64,000 bases of DNA, taken from NCBI RefSeq assembly GCF_000063545.1, contig NC_009488.1:310001-374000 (forward strand), written 5' to 3'. Within the stretch, counting starts at the first letter, position 1, and the number at the start of each line of letters is the position of its first letter. Source of the stretch: Orientia tsutsugamushi str. Boryong (GTDB lineage: Bacteria; Pseudomonadota; Alphaproteobacteria; Rickettsiales; Rickettsiaceae). The notes beneath the pieces were generated by a model. It was not told the origin of the DNA, ran no database searches, and worked only from the letters and a program-made list of their open reading frames with translations. A program made the position numbers and the translations under genes. Positions 40,938 to 51,539 of this stretch are shown piece after piece.

Positions 40938-41429
40938 CTAATTATTAATTACTTTCATTCCTAATTTTATGATATTTTTTCGTGCAGATATAGAATACTC
41001 ATCCAAATTAAACTGCAGATCAAGCTTAGTTAAAAGAGATATATCTTCGCTACTTAATACTAAACTAGAAGGATTAGCCCATAATAATTTTATTTTATTG
41101 ATAGATTTTTTTAGCATTTTTAACTTTAATAATAACAGCTTATCAATAACTGCACCATATTCAATTTTATTAGCCTTAACTAAACGTAAAATTGTTATAA
41201 TATTAATAATATTATAATTTCTTTTATTCATAGACTTAAAACCACGCTTTGGCAACCTTTTTATTAAAGGCGTTTGTCCTCCTTCAAATCCTCTAGCAAC
41301 TTTAGCTCTAGACTTCTGCCCCTTTGCTCCTCTTCCACATGTCTTACCTTTACCACTACCAATACCACGACCTATCCTTTTAGAGCATTTTTTTGCTCCA
41401 TTTAAATTAAATAAAGTGTTTAACTTCAT
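40938..41429 (-). CDS. rplO: 50S ribosomal protein L15
   Basis: 163-residue protein with the glycine- and arginine-rich N-terminal extension [20 protein letters not shown] that threads into 23S rRNA, and [18 protein letters not shown] chose the ATG at 41429 (MKLNTLFNL), where L15 proteins start; an upstream ATG at 41450 would add seven residues. The gene is preceded by a 235-base gap where rpmD would be expected. Confidence 0.96.
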   Translation of the reverse strand: MKLNTLFNLNGAKKCSKRIGRGIGSGKGKTCGRGAKGQKSRAKVARGFEGGQTPLIKRLPKRGFKSMNKRNYNIINIITILRLVKANKIEYGAVIDKLLLLKLKMLKKSINKIKLLWANPSSLVLSSEDISLLTKLDLQFNLDEYSISARKNIIKLGMKVINN

Positions 41430-41664
41430 AGATACCTGCTTTTTTATCATTTCTACATTTAATTAAATGCTTCATTGTATAAGTATACTATAATCTAATA
41501 GCATTTTTTTAATATAATATAGCTTTATTAATTAACATAATTCGAAGCTACTTCACTTAATTTTTTTTCTTAAATATATTACAAGCTTGTGTAACTTTTT
41601 CAATTATATACTTTCTTAATAGCATTTCTATAACCAAAAAAATACCTTATCAAAGATAAAAACA
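41430..41664. other. Gap in the spc operon at the rpmD (L30) position
   Basis: In the classical order rpsE is followed by rpmD and rplO. Here 235 bases between rpsE and rplO have no open frame matching L30 on the minus strand: the three frames are broken by stops, the longest being about 28 codons (KYIIEKVTQACNIFKKKN at its end) without L30 resemblance. The length would accommodate a lost 60-codon gene. Confidence 0.7.
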
Positions 41665-42183
41665 CTAACCTTCATGAAAGGTTTTATAAATTGTAACTGA
41701 TAATTCATTTAATCTTAACCCCCGTCTTTCAGCTATTACTCTTGGTGTTTCTAGCTGCTTTAAAGCATTTAACGTTGCTGCAATCATCAAATAAGAATTT
41801 GAAGATCCAAATGATTTAGCTACAACATCTTGTATACCTAAAGAATCAAAAATAAATCTCATAGCACCTCCAGCTATAATGCCAGTTCCAGCTCGAGCAC
41901 GACGAAGCATTACCTTTGCAGCTCCACTTTTACCATATACATCATAATGTATAGTTCTACCTTTATATAGAGGCACTTCTATCATATATTTCTTAGCATT
42001 TTGCAAAGCCTTAAGTCGAGCTTCACCAACTTCTTTAGCTTTACCATGACCATACCCTACCTTACCAGCCTTATTTCCTAAAACTACACAAGCAGAGAAA
42101 GAAAATCTACGCCCACCCTTAACAACTTTAGTTACACGATTGACATTTACTAAATGTTCTACAACAATCTCTTCTTTAAACAT
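41665..42183 (-). CDS. rpsE: 30S ribosomal protein S5
   Basis: 172-residue small-subunit protein important for decoding accuracy. Typical features: [37 protein letters not shown], and [20 protein letters not shown] with KSFGSSN. It begins 20 bases after rplR. Confidence 0.98.
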   Translation of the reverse strand: MFKEEIVVEHLVNVNRVTKVVKGGRRFSFSACVVLGNKAGKVGYGHGKAKEVGEARLKALQNAKKYMIEVPLYKGRTIHYDVYGKSGAAKVMLRRARAGTGIIAGGAMRFIFDSLGIQDVVAKSFGSSNSYLMIAATLNALKQLETPRVIAERRGLRLNELSVTIYKTFHEG

Positions 42184-42203
42184 ATTACTATAAATAATCT
42201 TTA

Positions 42204-42578
42204 CTAAAAATTTAATTTTTCTCGAGCTCCATCAGCTAAAGCCTTAATCACGCCATGATACTTATACCCACCTCTATCAAAAACTACACTTGTTATTCCT
42301 TTACTATTAGCTCTTTCAGCTAATAATTGCCCCACCTTTTTAGCATACTGAATATTACACTTATAATATTTTGACTCAGTAAAAATATCTTTATCTAAAG
42401 TGCTTGCTGCAGCTATAGTATTAGATTTATTACTACCAATATTCTCTATAACTTGAGCATATATATGGCGATTAGACTTAAATACAGATAAGCGAGGATA
42501 ACAACCACCAGATAATTTAGCTATCTTTGCTCTAACCCTATTTTTTCGAATAATAAATCTATCCTTAGAATCACGCAT
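42204..42578 (-). CDS. rplR: 50S ribosomal protein L18
   Basis: 124-residue protein that binds 5S rRNA with L5 and L25. The [18 protein letters not shown] segment and the closing [20 protein letters not shown] with AREKLNF are typical. It starts 13 bases after rplF. Confidence 0.97.
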   Translation of the reverse strand: MRDSKDRFIIRKNRVRAKIAKLSGGCYPRLSVFKSNRHIYAQVIENIGSNKSNTIAAASTLDKDIFTESKYYKCNIQYAKKVGQLLAERANSKGITSVVFDRGGYKYHGVIKALADGAREKLNF

Positions 42579-42591
42579 TTAAAACCAATTA

Positions 42592-43125
42592 TTAATTTTT
42601 CTTACTTTCTTTCAATTGAACGTATTGTCCTTTAATCTTAATACCTTTTTCTTTATAATGTTCAGCTGGACGTTGCTTAATAATTAATGCTGCAAACTGC
42701 CCCAAAGCTTGCTTATCAATACTAAACAAATAAATAACATTAGTTTTAGGCACTGTAACTTGAATATTACTAGGAACTTTAATTTTAGTACTATGACTTT
42801 TTCCTAAAGCTAAATTCAAATAATCACTCTTCAATGAAGCAGCATATCCTACTCCATTTATTTCTAACTCTTTAGTAAAGCCACTATTAACTCCTTTAAC
42901 CATATTATTAATAATACTACGTGCTGTACCCCACATAGCTCTAGAATGTTTATCCCCACTCAACGGTCTTATTATAATTTTATCATTTTCTTTTAATATA
43001 GTTATATTACCTAAAAACGACTTTAACAATTTACCCTTTGGCCCAGATACAGCTATAGACAAATTATTAACATCAACTACAACACCTGCAGGCACCATTA
43101 CCACTAATTTACCAATTCTAGACAT
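42592..43125 (-). CDS. rplF: 50S ribosomal protein L6
   Basis: 177-residue two-domain protein near the factor-binding site. Begins MSRIGKLVVMVPAGVVV, with AVSGPKGKL in the first domain, LEINGVGYAASLKSDYLNLA in the middle and AALIIKQRPAEHYKEKGIKI close to the end. Starts 21 bases after rpsH. Confidence 0.98.
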   Translation of the reverse strand: MSRIGKLVVMVPAGVVVDVNNLSIAVSGPKGKLLKSFLGNITILKENDKIIIRPLSGDKHSRAMWGTARSIINNMVKGVNSGFTKELEINGVGYAASLKSDYLNLALGKSHSTKIKVPSNIQVTVPKTNVIYLFSIDKQALGQFAALIIKQRPAEHYKEKGIKIKGQYVQLKESKKN

Positions 43126-43146
43126 TACTATAAACTATATTAAATA

Positions 43147-43548
43147 TTAAAAAACTTTACAAATCACTTCTCCACCTACACCTAATTTACGAGCTTCTCT
43201 ATCAGACATTATACCTTTAGAAGTGGAAATAATATAAATTCCCATATTATTATAATATGGTCTTAATTTTTTAATAGACAAATACACCCTTTTACCAGGA
43301 GTGGAAACTCTATTTATTTCTTTTATATTAGACTCACCTTTTGGTGAATACTTTAACTTAATGTTAATTTCTTTGATTCCATTTCTCACTTCATGAATAA
43401 GAAACGAATGTATAAACCCTTCTTTAACTAAAACATCCAAAATAGCTTCCCTTCTTCTGGAAGAAGGTACATTAACATACATTAATCTACTTCTTTGCGC
43501 ATTACGAATCCGAGTTAGCATATCAGCTAATGTATCACTCATTGACAT
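43147..43548 (-). CDS. rpsH: 30S ribosomal protein S8
   Basis: 133-residue protein central to 16S rRNA assembly; in E. coli it is also the translational repressor of the spc operon. Begins [20 protein letters not shown] and ends with [20 protein letters not shown] and EVICKVF. 22 bases after rpsN. Confidence 0.98.
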   Translation of the reverse strand: MSMSDTLADMLTRIRNAQRSRLMYVNVPSSRRREAILDVLVKEGFIHSFLIHEVRNGIKEINIKLKYSPKGESNIKEINRVSTPGKRVYLSIKKLRPYYNNMGIYIISTSKGIMSDREARKLGVGGEVICKVF

Positions 43549-43570
43549 ATTACACTCATTTCTTTATTTA

Positions 43571-43876
43571 TTACCAGCTTGATTTTCTTAAACCAGGAAT
43601 TATACCACTACCTGCTAATTCCCGTATAATATTTCTACAAAGCTTAAACTTACGATAATACCCCCTTGGCCTGCCTGTTTCAGCACACCTATTTCTAATT
43701 CTAGTACTACTAGAATTACGTGGAAGCTTGGATAGTTTTAGCACTAAATTGAACCTCTCTTCAAGAGACAAATTTTTATCATATATTTTAGACTTTAATG
43801 CTTGCCTCTTTAACTTTAATTTATTAAATAACCTACTACGCTTTAAATTTTTTTGTACAGAGCTAACTTTTGCCAT
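43571..43876 (-). CDS. rpsN: 30S ribosomal protein S14
   Basis: 101-residue, long zinc-free form (no CxxC pairs) common in proteobacteria. C-terminal part [20 protein letters not shown] then [20 protein letters not shown] is conserved. 18 bases after rplE. Confidence 0.98.
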   Translation of the reverse strand: MAKVSSVQKNLKRSRLFNKLKLKRQALKSKIYDKNLSLEERFNLVLKLSKLPRNSSSTRIRNRCAETGRPRGYYRKFKLCRNIIRELAGSGIIPGLRKSSW

Positions 43877-43894
43877 ATCTATCCTATATTATGA

Positions 43895-44464
43895 TTAATC
43901 GTAAAATGGAATATCTCGCATCTTCAATAATGCCTTTGCTTTTAACAAACTTTTGGTTGAAGTATGAATATGAATACCAATACCGATTTCTTTATCAATC
44001 ACATCTTTCTTTTTCTGTTCATCCTCTATTTCTATAAAAACCCTTATATCTTTTATACCAAATGAAAAGTTTCCTTCTCTATCAAAACTTTTTATTGAAA
44101 ACCCCTTAAAATCTTTTATCCTTGGAAAAACCTCAAAAACCAACCTTCTAATAAAATCCTCAGCTCTTTTCTTTCTTAAAGTAACCTTACATGCTATTGG
44201 CATTCCCTTACGTAATTTAAATGCTGCAATTGATTTTTTAGCTTTAATCAAGCCTGGCTCTTGTCCTGTAATCATAGCCATACACTTCTTAACATAATAA
44301 ATAATTTTAGAATCAACTACTGCATCACCTACACACATAGTAACTACAATCTTCTTAATTCTAGGAGTTTGATGATTATTACTATAACCAAATTTTTTTT
44401 GTAACTCCTGCCTTTCTTTTTCCTTTATCTCTTTAAAAGATAATTCTTCAAAACTTAAAGCCAT
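43895..44464 (-). CDS. rplE: 50S ribosomal protein L5
   Basis: 189-residue 5S-rRNA-binding protein contacting S13 and P-site tRNA. Includes ITGQEPGLIKAKKSIAAFKL with RKGMPIACKVTLR, and PRIKDFKGFSIKSFDREGNF. The N-terminus carries a charged, Glu/Lys-rich extension (FKEIKEKERQELQKKFGYSN). 12 bases after rplX. Confidence 0.98.
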   Translation of the reverse strand: MALSFEELSFKEIKEKERQELQKKFGYSNNHQTPRIKKIVVTMCVGDAVVDSKIIYYVKKCMAMITGQEPGLIKAKKSIAAFKLRKGMPIACKVTLRKKRAEDFIRRLVFEVFPRIKDFKGFSIKSFDREGNFSFGIKDIRVFIEIEDEQKKKDVIDKEIGIGIHIHTSTKSLLKAKALLKMRDIPFYD

Positions 44465-44476
44465 TATTTTCCTTTC

Positions 44477-44797
44477 TTATTGCAAAATTTCCCCAGAACG
44501 CTTAGAAACTCTAACTTTCCTTTTATCATCTAACTTTGTATAAGTAATTTTAGTTATAAGATTGGAAGAAGAATCAACATAAGCAACATTTGAAATGTGT
44601 ATCGGTAACTCTTTATTAATAATACCTCCACTAACATCATTTTTATTAGCCTTAACATGCTTCCGAGCTAAATTAATACCTTTAACAATTACCCTTGATA
44701 AACTTGCCAGCACCTTAATTACTATCCCCCTTTTTCCCTTATCTTTACCAGTAATAACTTGTACTTTGTCTCCTGTTTTGATTCTAATTTTTACCAT
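44477..44797 (-). CDS. rplX: 50S ribosomal protein L24
   Basis: 106-residue assembly initiator of the large subunit with a KOW motif: [20 protein letters not shown] followed by RGIVIKVL. I prefer the ATG at 44797, which begins [10 protein letters not shown] like the family and lies one base after the rplN stop; the upstream ATG at 44818 would add MLRKYCN and overlap rplN. Confidence 0.96.
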   Translation of the reverse strand: MVKIRIKTGDKVQVITGKDKGKRGIVIKVLASLSRVIVKGINLARKHVKANKNDVSGGIINKELPIHISNVAYVDSSSNLITKITYTKLDDKRKVRVSKRSGEILQ

Positions 44798-44798
44798 A

Positions 44799-45167
44799 TT
44801 ACAATACTTCCTCAGCAAGAGATACTATTTTTGAAAATTTTTTTACCCTTAATTCTCTAGGCACAGATCCAAAAATTCTAGTACCAAAAGGTTCACCTTG
44901 CTTATTTAGCAATACAACATCATTGCTATCAAACTTAATATTACTACCATCAGAGCGAGTAACACCACACTTAGTCCTAATAATTAATGCTTTACATACT
45001 TCCCCCTTTTTTACTTTACCTTTAGGTATTGATGATTTGATAGAAACGACTATTACATCCCCTAAATGAGCTATCATATGATGCGTACCACCTAATACTT
45101 TTATACACATAACCTTCTTTGCTCCAGAATTATCAGCAACATTTAAGATAGTTTGCATTTGTATCAT
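44799..45167 (-). CDS. rplN: 50S ribosomal protein L14
   Basis: 122-residue beta-barrel protein at the subunit interface. [20 protein letters not shown] at the start, then [20 protein letters not shown] and [20 protein letters not shown]. It is separated from rpsQ by an unusually long 95-base gap that holds a 7-bp tandem repeat. Confidence 0.98.
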   Translation of the reverse strand: MIQMQTILNVADNSGAKKVMCIKVLGGTHHMIAHLGDVIVVSIKSSIPKGKVKKGEVCKALIIRTKCGVTRSDGSNIKFDSNDVVLLNKQGEPFGTRIFGSVPRELRVKKFSKIVSLAEEVL

Positions 45168-45223
45168 AATTATTAATTTAACTCTGTAATTTATAATAAT
45201 ATCAATATTAACTTACTTAATAC

Positions 45224-45258
45224 CAGCTATCAGCTATCAGCTATCAGCTATCAGCTAT
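45224..45258. repeat. 7-bp tandem repeat, five copies
   Basis: CAGCTAT repeated five times without a mismatch, followed by CA. It lies between rpsQ and rplN inside the ribosomal operon. On the coding strand the unit is ATAGCTG. Probably a slippage-prone array whose copy number varies among strains. Confidence 0.92.
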
Positions 45259-45262
45259 CATT

Positions 45263-45502
45263 TCACTGTCCTTTATCTTCTATAACACGCCAACATTTTG
45301 TCTTAGAAATAGGACGACTTTCAATAATTTTTACTTTATCACCTTGATTATACAGGTTATCAGGATCATGTACAGCATATTTTTTAGCAATTTTAACAGT
45401 TTTATGATACATAGGATGCTTAAATCTACGTTCAACACTCACAATTATGGTCTTATCTGATTTAGCACTTATTACCTGCCCCTGTAAAACTCTTCTTGGC
45501 AT
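45263..45502 (-). CDS. rpsQ: 30S ribosomal protein S17
   Basis: 79-residue OB-fold protein of the 16S 5' domain. [20 protein letters not shown], then [20 protein letters not shown] and [16 protein letters not shown] are typical. It follows the rpmC stop directly. Confidence 0.97.
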   Translation of the reverse strand: MPRRVLQGQVISAKSDKTIIVSVERRFKHPMYHKTVKIAKKYAVHDPDNLYNQGDKVKIIESRPISKTKCWRVIEDKGQ

Positions 45503-45724
45503 TTATTTTTCTTCCTCATTTTTTTTTATTGTTCTTTGTAAAATTTCTGTTCTAATTTGAGCTATTTTTTTCTTTAAATAACCAAAATTTTTAACAGAAT
45601 TAACTACATCAACACTATTTTGAAATCTATCATTAAATAATTTTTTTTTATATCTTAATAATAAATCACGTAAACCTTGCAATTCAATATTACATAAATC
45701 GCTATATTTTTTAAACTCATTCAT
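45503..45724 (-). CDS. rpmC: 50S ribosomal protein L29
   Basis: 73-residue two-helix protein at the tunnel exit where SRP and trigger factor dock. The L..L...LF..RFQ pattern and [18 protein letters not shown] are recognisable. Its start overlaps the rplP stop by eight bases. Confidence 0.95.
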   Translation of the reverse strand: MNEFKKYSDLCNIELQGLRDLLLRYKKKLFNDRFQNSVDVVNSVKNFGYLKKKIAQIRTEILQRTIKKNEEEK

Positions 45725-46127
45725 AACGCTTTACTATTTTAGTTCGCACTGGCAATTTAGCACCAGCTAATTCTAACGCTTTAATTGCTATACTTTCACT
45801 TACTCCATCAAGCTCAAACAATATCCTGCCAACAGCTACCCTAGCAGCAAAAAATTCTGTAGCCCCCTTACCCTTCCCCATTCTAACTTCAGTAGGTTTT
45901 TTAGAAACTGGTATACTAGGAAAAATATTAATCCAAAATTTTCCTTGCCTCTTCATACACCTCACTGCAGCCCTCCTAGCAGCTTCTATTTGCCTACTCG
46001 TAATCCTACAACTATCAAGAGACTTTAATCCAAATTCTCCAAAAGCTATCATAGTACCAGCTTTAGCTTTAGAAGCTACCCTACCTTTCTGAGCTTTGCG
46101 ATATTTTTGCTTTTTAGGACTTAGCAT
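45717..46127 (-). CDS. rplP: 50S ribosomal protein L16
   Basis: 136-residue protein near the A-site tRNA elbow. [40 protein letters not shown], and [20 protein letters not shown] are typical. 28 bases after rpsC. Confidence 0.98.
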   Translation of the reverse strand: MLSPKKQKYRKAQKGRVASKAKAGTMIAFGEFGLKSLDSCRITSRQIEAARRAAVRCMKRQGKFWINIFPSIPVSKKPTEVRMGKGKGATEFFAARVAVGRILFELDGVSESIAIKALELAGAKLPVRTKIVKRYE

Positions 46128-46155
46128 AACTACAATTTTATTAAACTATTTGATT

Positions 46156-46812
46156 TTATTTAACTTCATTAATTCTAGACTGATTAACATCACATCTATA
46201 AACCCAAACCTTAACCCCTATCACTCCATAAGTAGTTATAGCTTCTGCAAAAGCATATCTAATGTCTGCTCTGATCGTTTGCAACGGCACTCTACCCTCT
46301 TTATAAGATTCTGATCTAGCGATTTCAACTCCACCTAAACGTCCTGAACATATAATTTTTATACCTTTAGCTCCCTGTTTCATAGAAGCATGTATTGCCT
46401 TCTTCATAACCTTTTTAAAAGACTGCCTTCTTTCTAATTGCTGAGCAATTGTTTGTGCAATAAAAGCTTCTTCTAGCTCAGGCTTTTTAACTTCACGTAT
46501 ATTAATAGACACATCAGCAGAAGTAATTTTTGCTATATTTTGCTTTAATTTTTCAATATCACCACCACTTTTACCTATAATTACTCCAATTTTTTTGGCA
46601 TATATATTAACAACTATATTTTTACTTGATGGCCATTCAATTAATATCTTAGTAATTTGCGCAAAACTATATTCAGTATTAATTATTTTTCTAATCTTTA
46701 AAATTTTAAGTAAAAAATCAGAATAATTATTTTTAGCATATAAAACAGATTCCCAATTTCTTGGTAAATTTGGCCCAGTTCTAAATATACAAGGATTTAC
46801 TTTTTGTCCCAT
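46156..46812 (-). CDS. rpsC: 30S ribosomal protein S3
   Basis: 218-residue protein at the mRNA entry site, with an N-terminal KH domain (IGVIIGKSGGDIEKLKQNIA) and the C-terminal domain with MKQGAKGIKIICSGRLGGVE, RSESYKEGRVPLQTIRADI and TYGVIGVKVWVYR. 15 bases after rplV. Confidence 0.98.
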   Translation of the reverse strand: MGQKVNPCIFRTGPNLPRNWESVLYAKNNYSDFLLKILKIRKIINTEYSFAQITKILIEWPSSKNIVVNIYAKKIGVIIGKSGGDIEKLKQNIAKITSADVSINIREVKKPELEEAFIAQTIAQQLERRQSFKKVMKKAIHASMKQGAKGIKIICSGRLGGVEIARSESYKEGRVPLQTIRADIRYAFAEAITTYGVIGVKVWVYRCDVNQSRINEVK

Positions 46813-46827
46813 TATTAATAATATCTC

Positions 46828-47178
46828 TTATTTTATTTCACTAACAGTAATATATAAATTACTAAAAAACTTTTTTATTCTAAACGCTTTCCCTCTAGCT
46901 CTTGGAACTAATCTTTTCATTACACTGCCTTTACCAACAATTGCTTCCAAAACTACTAGATTATCAATATCCAATCCATCATTGTTTTCAGCATTAGCAA
47001 TAGCAGATTGCAGACATTTTTTTACATCTACAGCAGCTCTCTTTTTTGAAAATTTTAACTGCATAATCGCATCAGAAACCTTTAAATTCCTAATTAATCC
47101 CGTAATTAAATTTAGTTTTCTTGGACTAATTTTAATCATTCTCAAAGTTGCCTTAGCAGACTTTTTTGCTTCAAACAT
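46828..47178 (-). CDS. rplV: 50S ribosomal protein L22
   Basis: 116-residue protein whose hairpin lines the exit tunnel. [20 protein letters not shown] near the N-terminus, [20 protein letters not shown] in the middle, and the hairpin [17 protein letters not shown]. One base after rpsS. Confidence 0.97.
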   Translation of the reverse strand: MFEAKKSAKATLRMIKISPRKLNLITGLIRNLKVSDAIMQLKFSKKRAAVDVKKCLQSAIANAENNDGLDIDNLVVLEAIVGKGSVMKRLVPRARGKAFRIKKFFSNLYITVSEIK

Positions 47179-47179
47179 A

Positions 47180-47458
47180 CTATTTTCTCTTCACTTTTCT
47201 ATCAGCTGCATGCCCATAAAAAGTTCTAGTAGGAGCAAATTCACCTAACTTTCTACCTACCATCTCCTCAGTAATAACTACAGGAATAAATTTATTACCA
47301 TTATGAACAGCAAAAACAAATCTAACAAAAAGAGGAATTATAGCAGACTCCCTTGACCATGTTTTAATTACACTACTTTTACCAGATTCTATTAATTTAT
47401 TAACCTTTTTAATTAAACTTTCCCTAACAAAAGGGCCTTTCCATATAGAACGAGCCAT
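47180..47458 (-). CDS. rpsS: 30S ribosomal protein S19
   Basis: 92-residue head protein. Starts [20 protein letters not shown], and includes [20 protein letters not shown] and [20 protein letters not shown]. 23 bases after rplB. Confidence 0.98.
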   Translation of the reverse strand: MARSIWKGPFVRESLIKKVNKLIESGKSSVIKTWSRESAIIPLFVRFVFAVHNGNKFIPVVITEEMVGRKLGEFAPTRTFYGHAADRKVKRK

Positions 47459-47481
47459 ATAATTTACCTAAATATAATATA

Positions 47482-48303
47482 TTAATTTCTACGTTTAACA
47501 ATAAACCTAGAAGTAAATTTATTCTTTCTAGTTTTCTTACCTTTCGTTTTTTTTCCCCATGGAGTAACTGGATGACGCCCACCAGATGTTTTACCTTCAC
47601 CACCACCATGAGGATGATCCACAGGATTCATTGCAACTCCACGAACTACTGGCCTCCTACCTAACCATCTAACCCTTCCAGCTTTACCATATGATATATT
47701 CTTATGATCTATATTTGAAACACTACCTACTGTAGCCCTACTTGCTAATGATATCCTTCTTACTTCACCAGATCTAAGTTTAATCTGAGCATACCCAGAA
47801 TCTTTATTTAATAATACTGCATACGTTCCAGCTGAACGAGCAATTTGCCCACCTTTGCCTGGTTTAATTTCAATATTATGTATAATAGTCCCAACTGGTA
47901 TTACTTCTAAAGACAAGCAATTACCTACATTAATCTCAGCCTTATCACTAGATATTATTTTATCTCCTACATTTAAATTTCTTGGAGATAAAATATAAGA
48001 AAACTTACCATCATCATACCTTATCAAAGCAATAAAAGCTGTTCTATTAGGATCATATTCTATACGCTCTACCGTAGCATATATATCAAATACCCTACGC
48101 TTAAAATCTATCATCCTATATAATTGCTTATGCCCTTTACCACGATGCCAAATAGTAATTCTACCTAAATTATTTCTTCCACCAGTCTTACTAATTCCTT
48201 TAGCTAACTTTTTTAAAGGCCTTCCTTTCCATAACTCAGACTTATCGACTTGTACTACTTGTCTTAAAGATTGAGTTACTGAATTATAAACTTTTAATGG
48301 CAT
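47482..48303 (-). CDS. rplB: 50S ribosomal protein L2
   Basis: 273-residue core protein required for subunit joining and peptidyl transfer. Contains [20 protein letters not shown], the [20 protein letters not shown] loop with the critical His, and a basic C-terminus. Starts immediately after the rplW stop. Confidence 0.98.
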
Positions 48304-48600
48304 TTATTTTATTCCTCCAACACCAAAATCAATCACCTGATCTTTTGCTACAGTAACTATAGCTTTTTTTCTATCACACTGCTTACCTAAAGTTCCTTTA
48401 AAACGCTTAGTTTTTCCTATCATATTGATAATATTAACTTTAATAACATTAACATTAAAAATACCTTCTATAGCTTTGCTAATATTATACTTATTAGCAT
48501 TACGCTGCACCAAAAAAATATATTTTTTACACTCTGAAGCTAAAGTAGACTTTTCAGTAACCACAGGCTTTACTATTAAGTCATAAAATTTATAATTCAT
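48304..48600 (-). CDS. rplW: 50S ribosomal protein L23
   Basis: 98-residue tunnel-exit protein that docks trigger factor and [23 protein letters not shown] and [20 protein letters not shown] are typical, with the extended loop [19 protein letters not shown]. It overlaps the rplD end by four bases. Confidence 0.97.
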
Positions 48601-49229
48601 TCTGCTAACCTCATTTCTAAACTTTTAGCTGCACTTAAAGTAACCATTACACAGTCATGCTTCATGATATCATACGGATTAGCTCCAATTTGAGCCACAA
48701 CATTTAAATTAAATAAATTTCTAGAAGCTAAGAAAAAATTTCGATCCACATTCTGATCATCTATACAAAAAAATCCAGAATAATTAGAATAATTATATTT
48801 CTTTAACAAATTTTTTAGAACAGCAGTTTTATTACTTCCTATATTAAAATCATCAACAACTATTAACTTATTAACAGATAATTTATAAGATAATGCATAT
48901 TTTAAAGCTTGTTTACGTATTTTTTTTGGAACATCAAACTCATGACTTCTAACTACAGGACCATGAGATATACCACCACCTCTCATTTGAACTGAACGCA
49001 AGGAACCTTGCCTAGCATTACCAGTTCCTTTTTGCTTAAAAGGCTTTTTAGTTGTTCCACTTACTCCAGAAATGGTTTTAGTGCAATGAGTTCCAGACAT
49101 TCTTTTTGCTAATTGCCAATCTATTACTAATTTTATAATATCAGGCCTATACTTCAAACAAAAAACACTAGGATTAAGCTCTACTTCTTTTTCTATTTCT
49201 TGAAGAAGATTATACACTTTTACTTTCAT
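48597..49229 (-). CDS. rplD: 50S ribosomal protein L4
   Basis: 210-residue protein with the tunnel loop GVSGTTKKPFKQKGTGNARQ, then GSLRSVQMRGGGISHGPVVR. In E. coli L4 is the autogenous repressor of the S10 operon; whether that holds here is unknown. 14 bases after rplC. Confidence 0.97.
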   Translation of the reverse strand: MKVKVYNLLQEIEKEVELNPSVFCLKYRPDIIKLVIDWQLAKRMSGTHCTKTISGVSGTTKKPFKQKGTGNARQGSLRSVQMRGGGISHGPVVRSHEFDVPKKIRKQALKYALSYKLSVNKLIVVDDFNIGSNKTAVLKNLLKKYNYSNYSGFFCIDDQNVDRNFFLASRNLFNLNVVAQIGANPYDIMKHDCVMVTLSAAKSLEMRLAE

Positions 49230-49243
49230 TACATACCTAACAC

Positions 49244-49894
49244 TTACAGCAATAACTTTTTGATTGAATCAGTAATATAAACTATTGATCCACTTTTTCC
49301 AGGAATACTGCCCTGTATCACTAACAACCTTTTTTCTAAATCAACAGAATCAACTCTTAAATTTTGTATAGTAGCAAACCTTACTCCCATATGTCCAGCC
49401 ATTTTTTTGTTCTTAAATGTTCGACCTGGATAAGCTCTATTTCCTGTAGATCCATGCGATCTATGAGAAATAGACACACCATGCGAAGCCTCAAGCCCTC
49501 GAAACCCATGCCTTTTCATCGCTCCAGCGAACCCTTTACCTATTGTTACACCTCTTACATCAACATATTGCCCAACCCTAAAATACGACGCATCCAAAAT
49601 GCTGGCAATTTCTAACATTTTATCCTCAGCAACTTTAAATTCTTTAATTATAGCCTTAGGCTCTATTTTCGCTCTAGAAAATATAGAATGCATCGGTTTC
49701 TTTACTTTAAATGGAGAAATATTTTTATATCCCAAAATTACAGCATTATATCCATCTTTACTAACTAATTTATGCCATAAAACTTGACATACATCAACCT
49801 TCAATAATGTTATTGCAACTTTTCGGCCACTTTCATCAAACTTACTACTCATGCCTAATTTTTCAGCTATCAATCCACTTCTTGCATTTTTCAT
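49244..49894 (-). CDS. rplC: 50S ribosomal protein L3
   Basis: 216-residue protein next to the peptidyl-transferase centre. SGLIAEKLGMSSKFDESGRK at the N-terminus, VRGVTIGKGFAGAMKRHGFR, then SHRSHGSTGNRAYPGRTFKN are typical. I chose ATG 49894 (MKNARSGLIAEK): it lies 16 bases after rpsJ, while the longer frame starting at 49933 would overlap rpsJ by 23 bases. Confidence 0.97.
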   Translation of the reverse strand: MKNARSGLIAEKLGMSSKFDESGRKVAITLLKVDVCQVLWHKLVSKDGYNAVILGYKNISPFKVKKPMHSIFSRAKIEPKAIIKEFKVAEDKMLEIASILDASYFRVGQYVDVRGVTIGKGFAGAMKRHGFRGLEASHGVSISHRSHGSTGNRAYPGRTFKNKKMAGHMGVRFATIQNLRVDSVDLEKRLLVIQGSIPGKSGSIVYITDSIKKLLL

Positions 49895-49910
49895 TTTAAA
49901 TTCACACGCA

Positions 49911-50216
49911 CTAATTAATTTGCACATCCACACCTGGAGCTAAGGTCATTTTCATTAAAGCCTCAATAGTTTGAGGAGTAGAACTAGCAATAACAATCAA
50001 ACGCTTATGTGTTCTGATTTCAAACTGCTCTCTGGACTTTTTATAAATATGCGGAGATTTATTAAATGTAAAATATTGAATTCGCCTAGGCAAAGAGACA
50101 GCCCCCTTAACTTTAGCTCCGGCGCTTTTTGCTAAACGCACAATTTCAAATGTAGTACGGTCCAATAAAGCATGATCAAAAGACTTTAACCGAATCCTAA
50201 TGTCTTTACTACTCAT
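49911..50216 (-). CDS. rpsJ: 30S ribosomal protein S10
   Basis: 101-residue head protein, which also acts as NusE in antitermination. [20 protein letters not shown], then [20 protein letters not shown] and [14 protein letters not shown] are typical. Start at ATG 50216 (MSSKDIRIR) preferred over the ATG nine bases upstream. 44 bases after tuf. Confidence 0.97.
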   Translation of the reverse strand: MSSKDIRIRLKSFDHALLDRTTFEIVRLAKSAGAKVKGAVSLPRRIQYFTFNKSPHIYKKSREQFEIRTHKRLIVIASSTPQTIEALMKMTLAPGVDVQIN

Positions 50217-50260
50217 AACTACCACTTAACATAATAAATTCTATCCACATTTTCTGAACA

Positions 50261-51445
50261 TCACTTTATAATTTTAGAGACTTTACCAGCACCAATAGTT
50301 TTACCTCCTTCACGAATAGCAAAAGACAATCCTTGATCCATAGCAATAGGTGCTACTAAATTAACACTTAATGTAGCATGATCCCCAGGCATCACCATCT
50401 CTTTTCCAGATAATAACGCTATCTCACCAGTAACATCTGTTGTTCTACAATAAAACTGAGGCCTATAATTTTGAAAAAACGGAGTATGCCTACCACCTTC
50501 CTCTTTTGTTAAAACATAAACCTCAGCTTCAAAACTGCAATGTGGAGTAATAGTACCAGGCTTAGCTAAAACCTGCCCTCTTTCTACATCCTCACGCTTT
50601 ATTCCACGTAATAATATACCTACATTATCTCCAGCCTGACCTTGATCTAACTCTTTCTTAAACATCTCAACACCAGTACATATTGTCTTCTGAGTACTAC
50701 GCAATCCAACTATTTCTACTTCATCACCAACTTTAATAACCCCTCTCTCAATTCTTCCTGTAACTACTGTACCGCGACCTAATATTGAGAACACATCCTC
50801 TATCGGCATTAAAAATGGCTGGTCTAAAACTCTAGTAGGCTGTGGTATGTAATCATCTATGGAATCCATTAATTCTAATATACCTTTCTTAGCATCAGAA
50901 TCACCATTTATCGCTTTTAAAGCTGAACATCTAATTATAGGAACAGTATCACCTGGAAAATCATATTTTGTCAACAATTCCCTTACTTCCATCTCAATTA
51001 ATTCCAATAATTCAGGATCAGCTTGATCTATCTTATTTATACAAACTATAATACTTGGCACTCCAACTTGCTTTGCCAATAACACATGCTCCCTTGTTTG
51101 AGGCATAACACCATCAACACCAGATACAACTAATATCAAGCCATCAGTTTGAGATGCTCCAGTGATCATATTTTTAATATAATCAACATGCCCAGGACAA
51201 TCTACAAGTGCATAATGTCTCTTCTTACTTATAAACTCCACATGAGCAGTCTGTATTGTAATACCTCTAGCTCTTTCTTCTGGTGCAGAATCAATCTCAT
51301 CATAATTCTTCACTTTTACAGCACCACCACTTAACTCTGACGATACTATAGTTATTGCTGTTGCTAATGATGTTTTTCCATGATCAACATGCCCTATTGT
51401 CCCTATATTACAATGCGGCTTATCTCTATTAAATGCTACTGCCAT
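50261..51445 (-). CDS. tuf: Elongation factor Tu
   Basis: 394-residue GTPase that delivers aminoacyl-tRNA. G motifs: [50 protein letters not shown] and VCINKIDQ; C-terminal [13 protein letters not shown]. The ATG at 51445 ([13 protein letters not shown]) is the family start, with AGAAGG about 15 bases upstream; an upstream in-frame ATG at 51535 is rejected because it would add 30 unrelated residues. Two tRNA genes precede it (Tyr, Gly), an order also known from the tufB operon of E. coli, but here tuf leads into the S10 operon. Confidence 0.98.
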   Translation of the reverse strand: MAVAFNRDKPHCNIGTIGHVDHGKTSLATAITIVSSELSGGAVKVKNYDEIDSAPEERARGITIQTAHVEFISKKRHYALVDCPGHVDYIKNMITGASQTDGLILVVSGVDGVMPQTREHVLLAKQVGVPSIIVCINKIDQADPELLELIEMEVRELLTKYDFPGDTVPIIRCSALKAINGDSDAKKGILELMDSIDDYIPQPTRVLDQPFLMPIEDVFSILGRGTVVTGRIERGVIKVGDEVEIVGLRSTQKTICTGVEMFKKELDQGQAGDNVGILLRGIKREDVERGQVLAKPGTITPHCSFEAEVYVLTKEEGGRHTPFFQNYRPQFYCRTTDVTGEIALLSGKEMVMPGDHATLSVNLVAPIAMDQGLSFAIREGGKTIGAGKVSKIIK

Positions 51446-51539
51446 AATCTTTAAATAATAACCTTCTTTTAACCTACAATAAAATATTTTTCTATAAACG
51501 CAACTAGTAGTATATTGCAAATAACCAACTAACAAGCCT

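Noticed and set aside
41430-41664. Possible degraded rpmD in the rpsE-rplO gap
   Set aside because: I translated all minus-strand frames and found no convincing L30 motif, so it is listed as a gap and not as a pseudogene.
45224-45258. CAGCTAT array as a possible CRISPR
   Set aside because: Units are 7 bp with no spacers and no cas genes; it is a simple tandem repeat.
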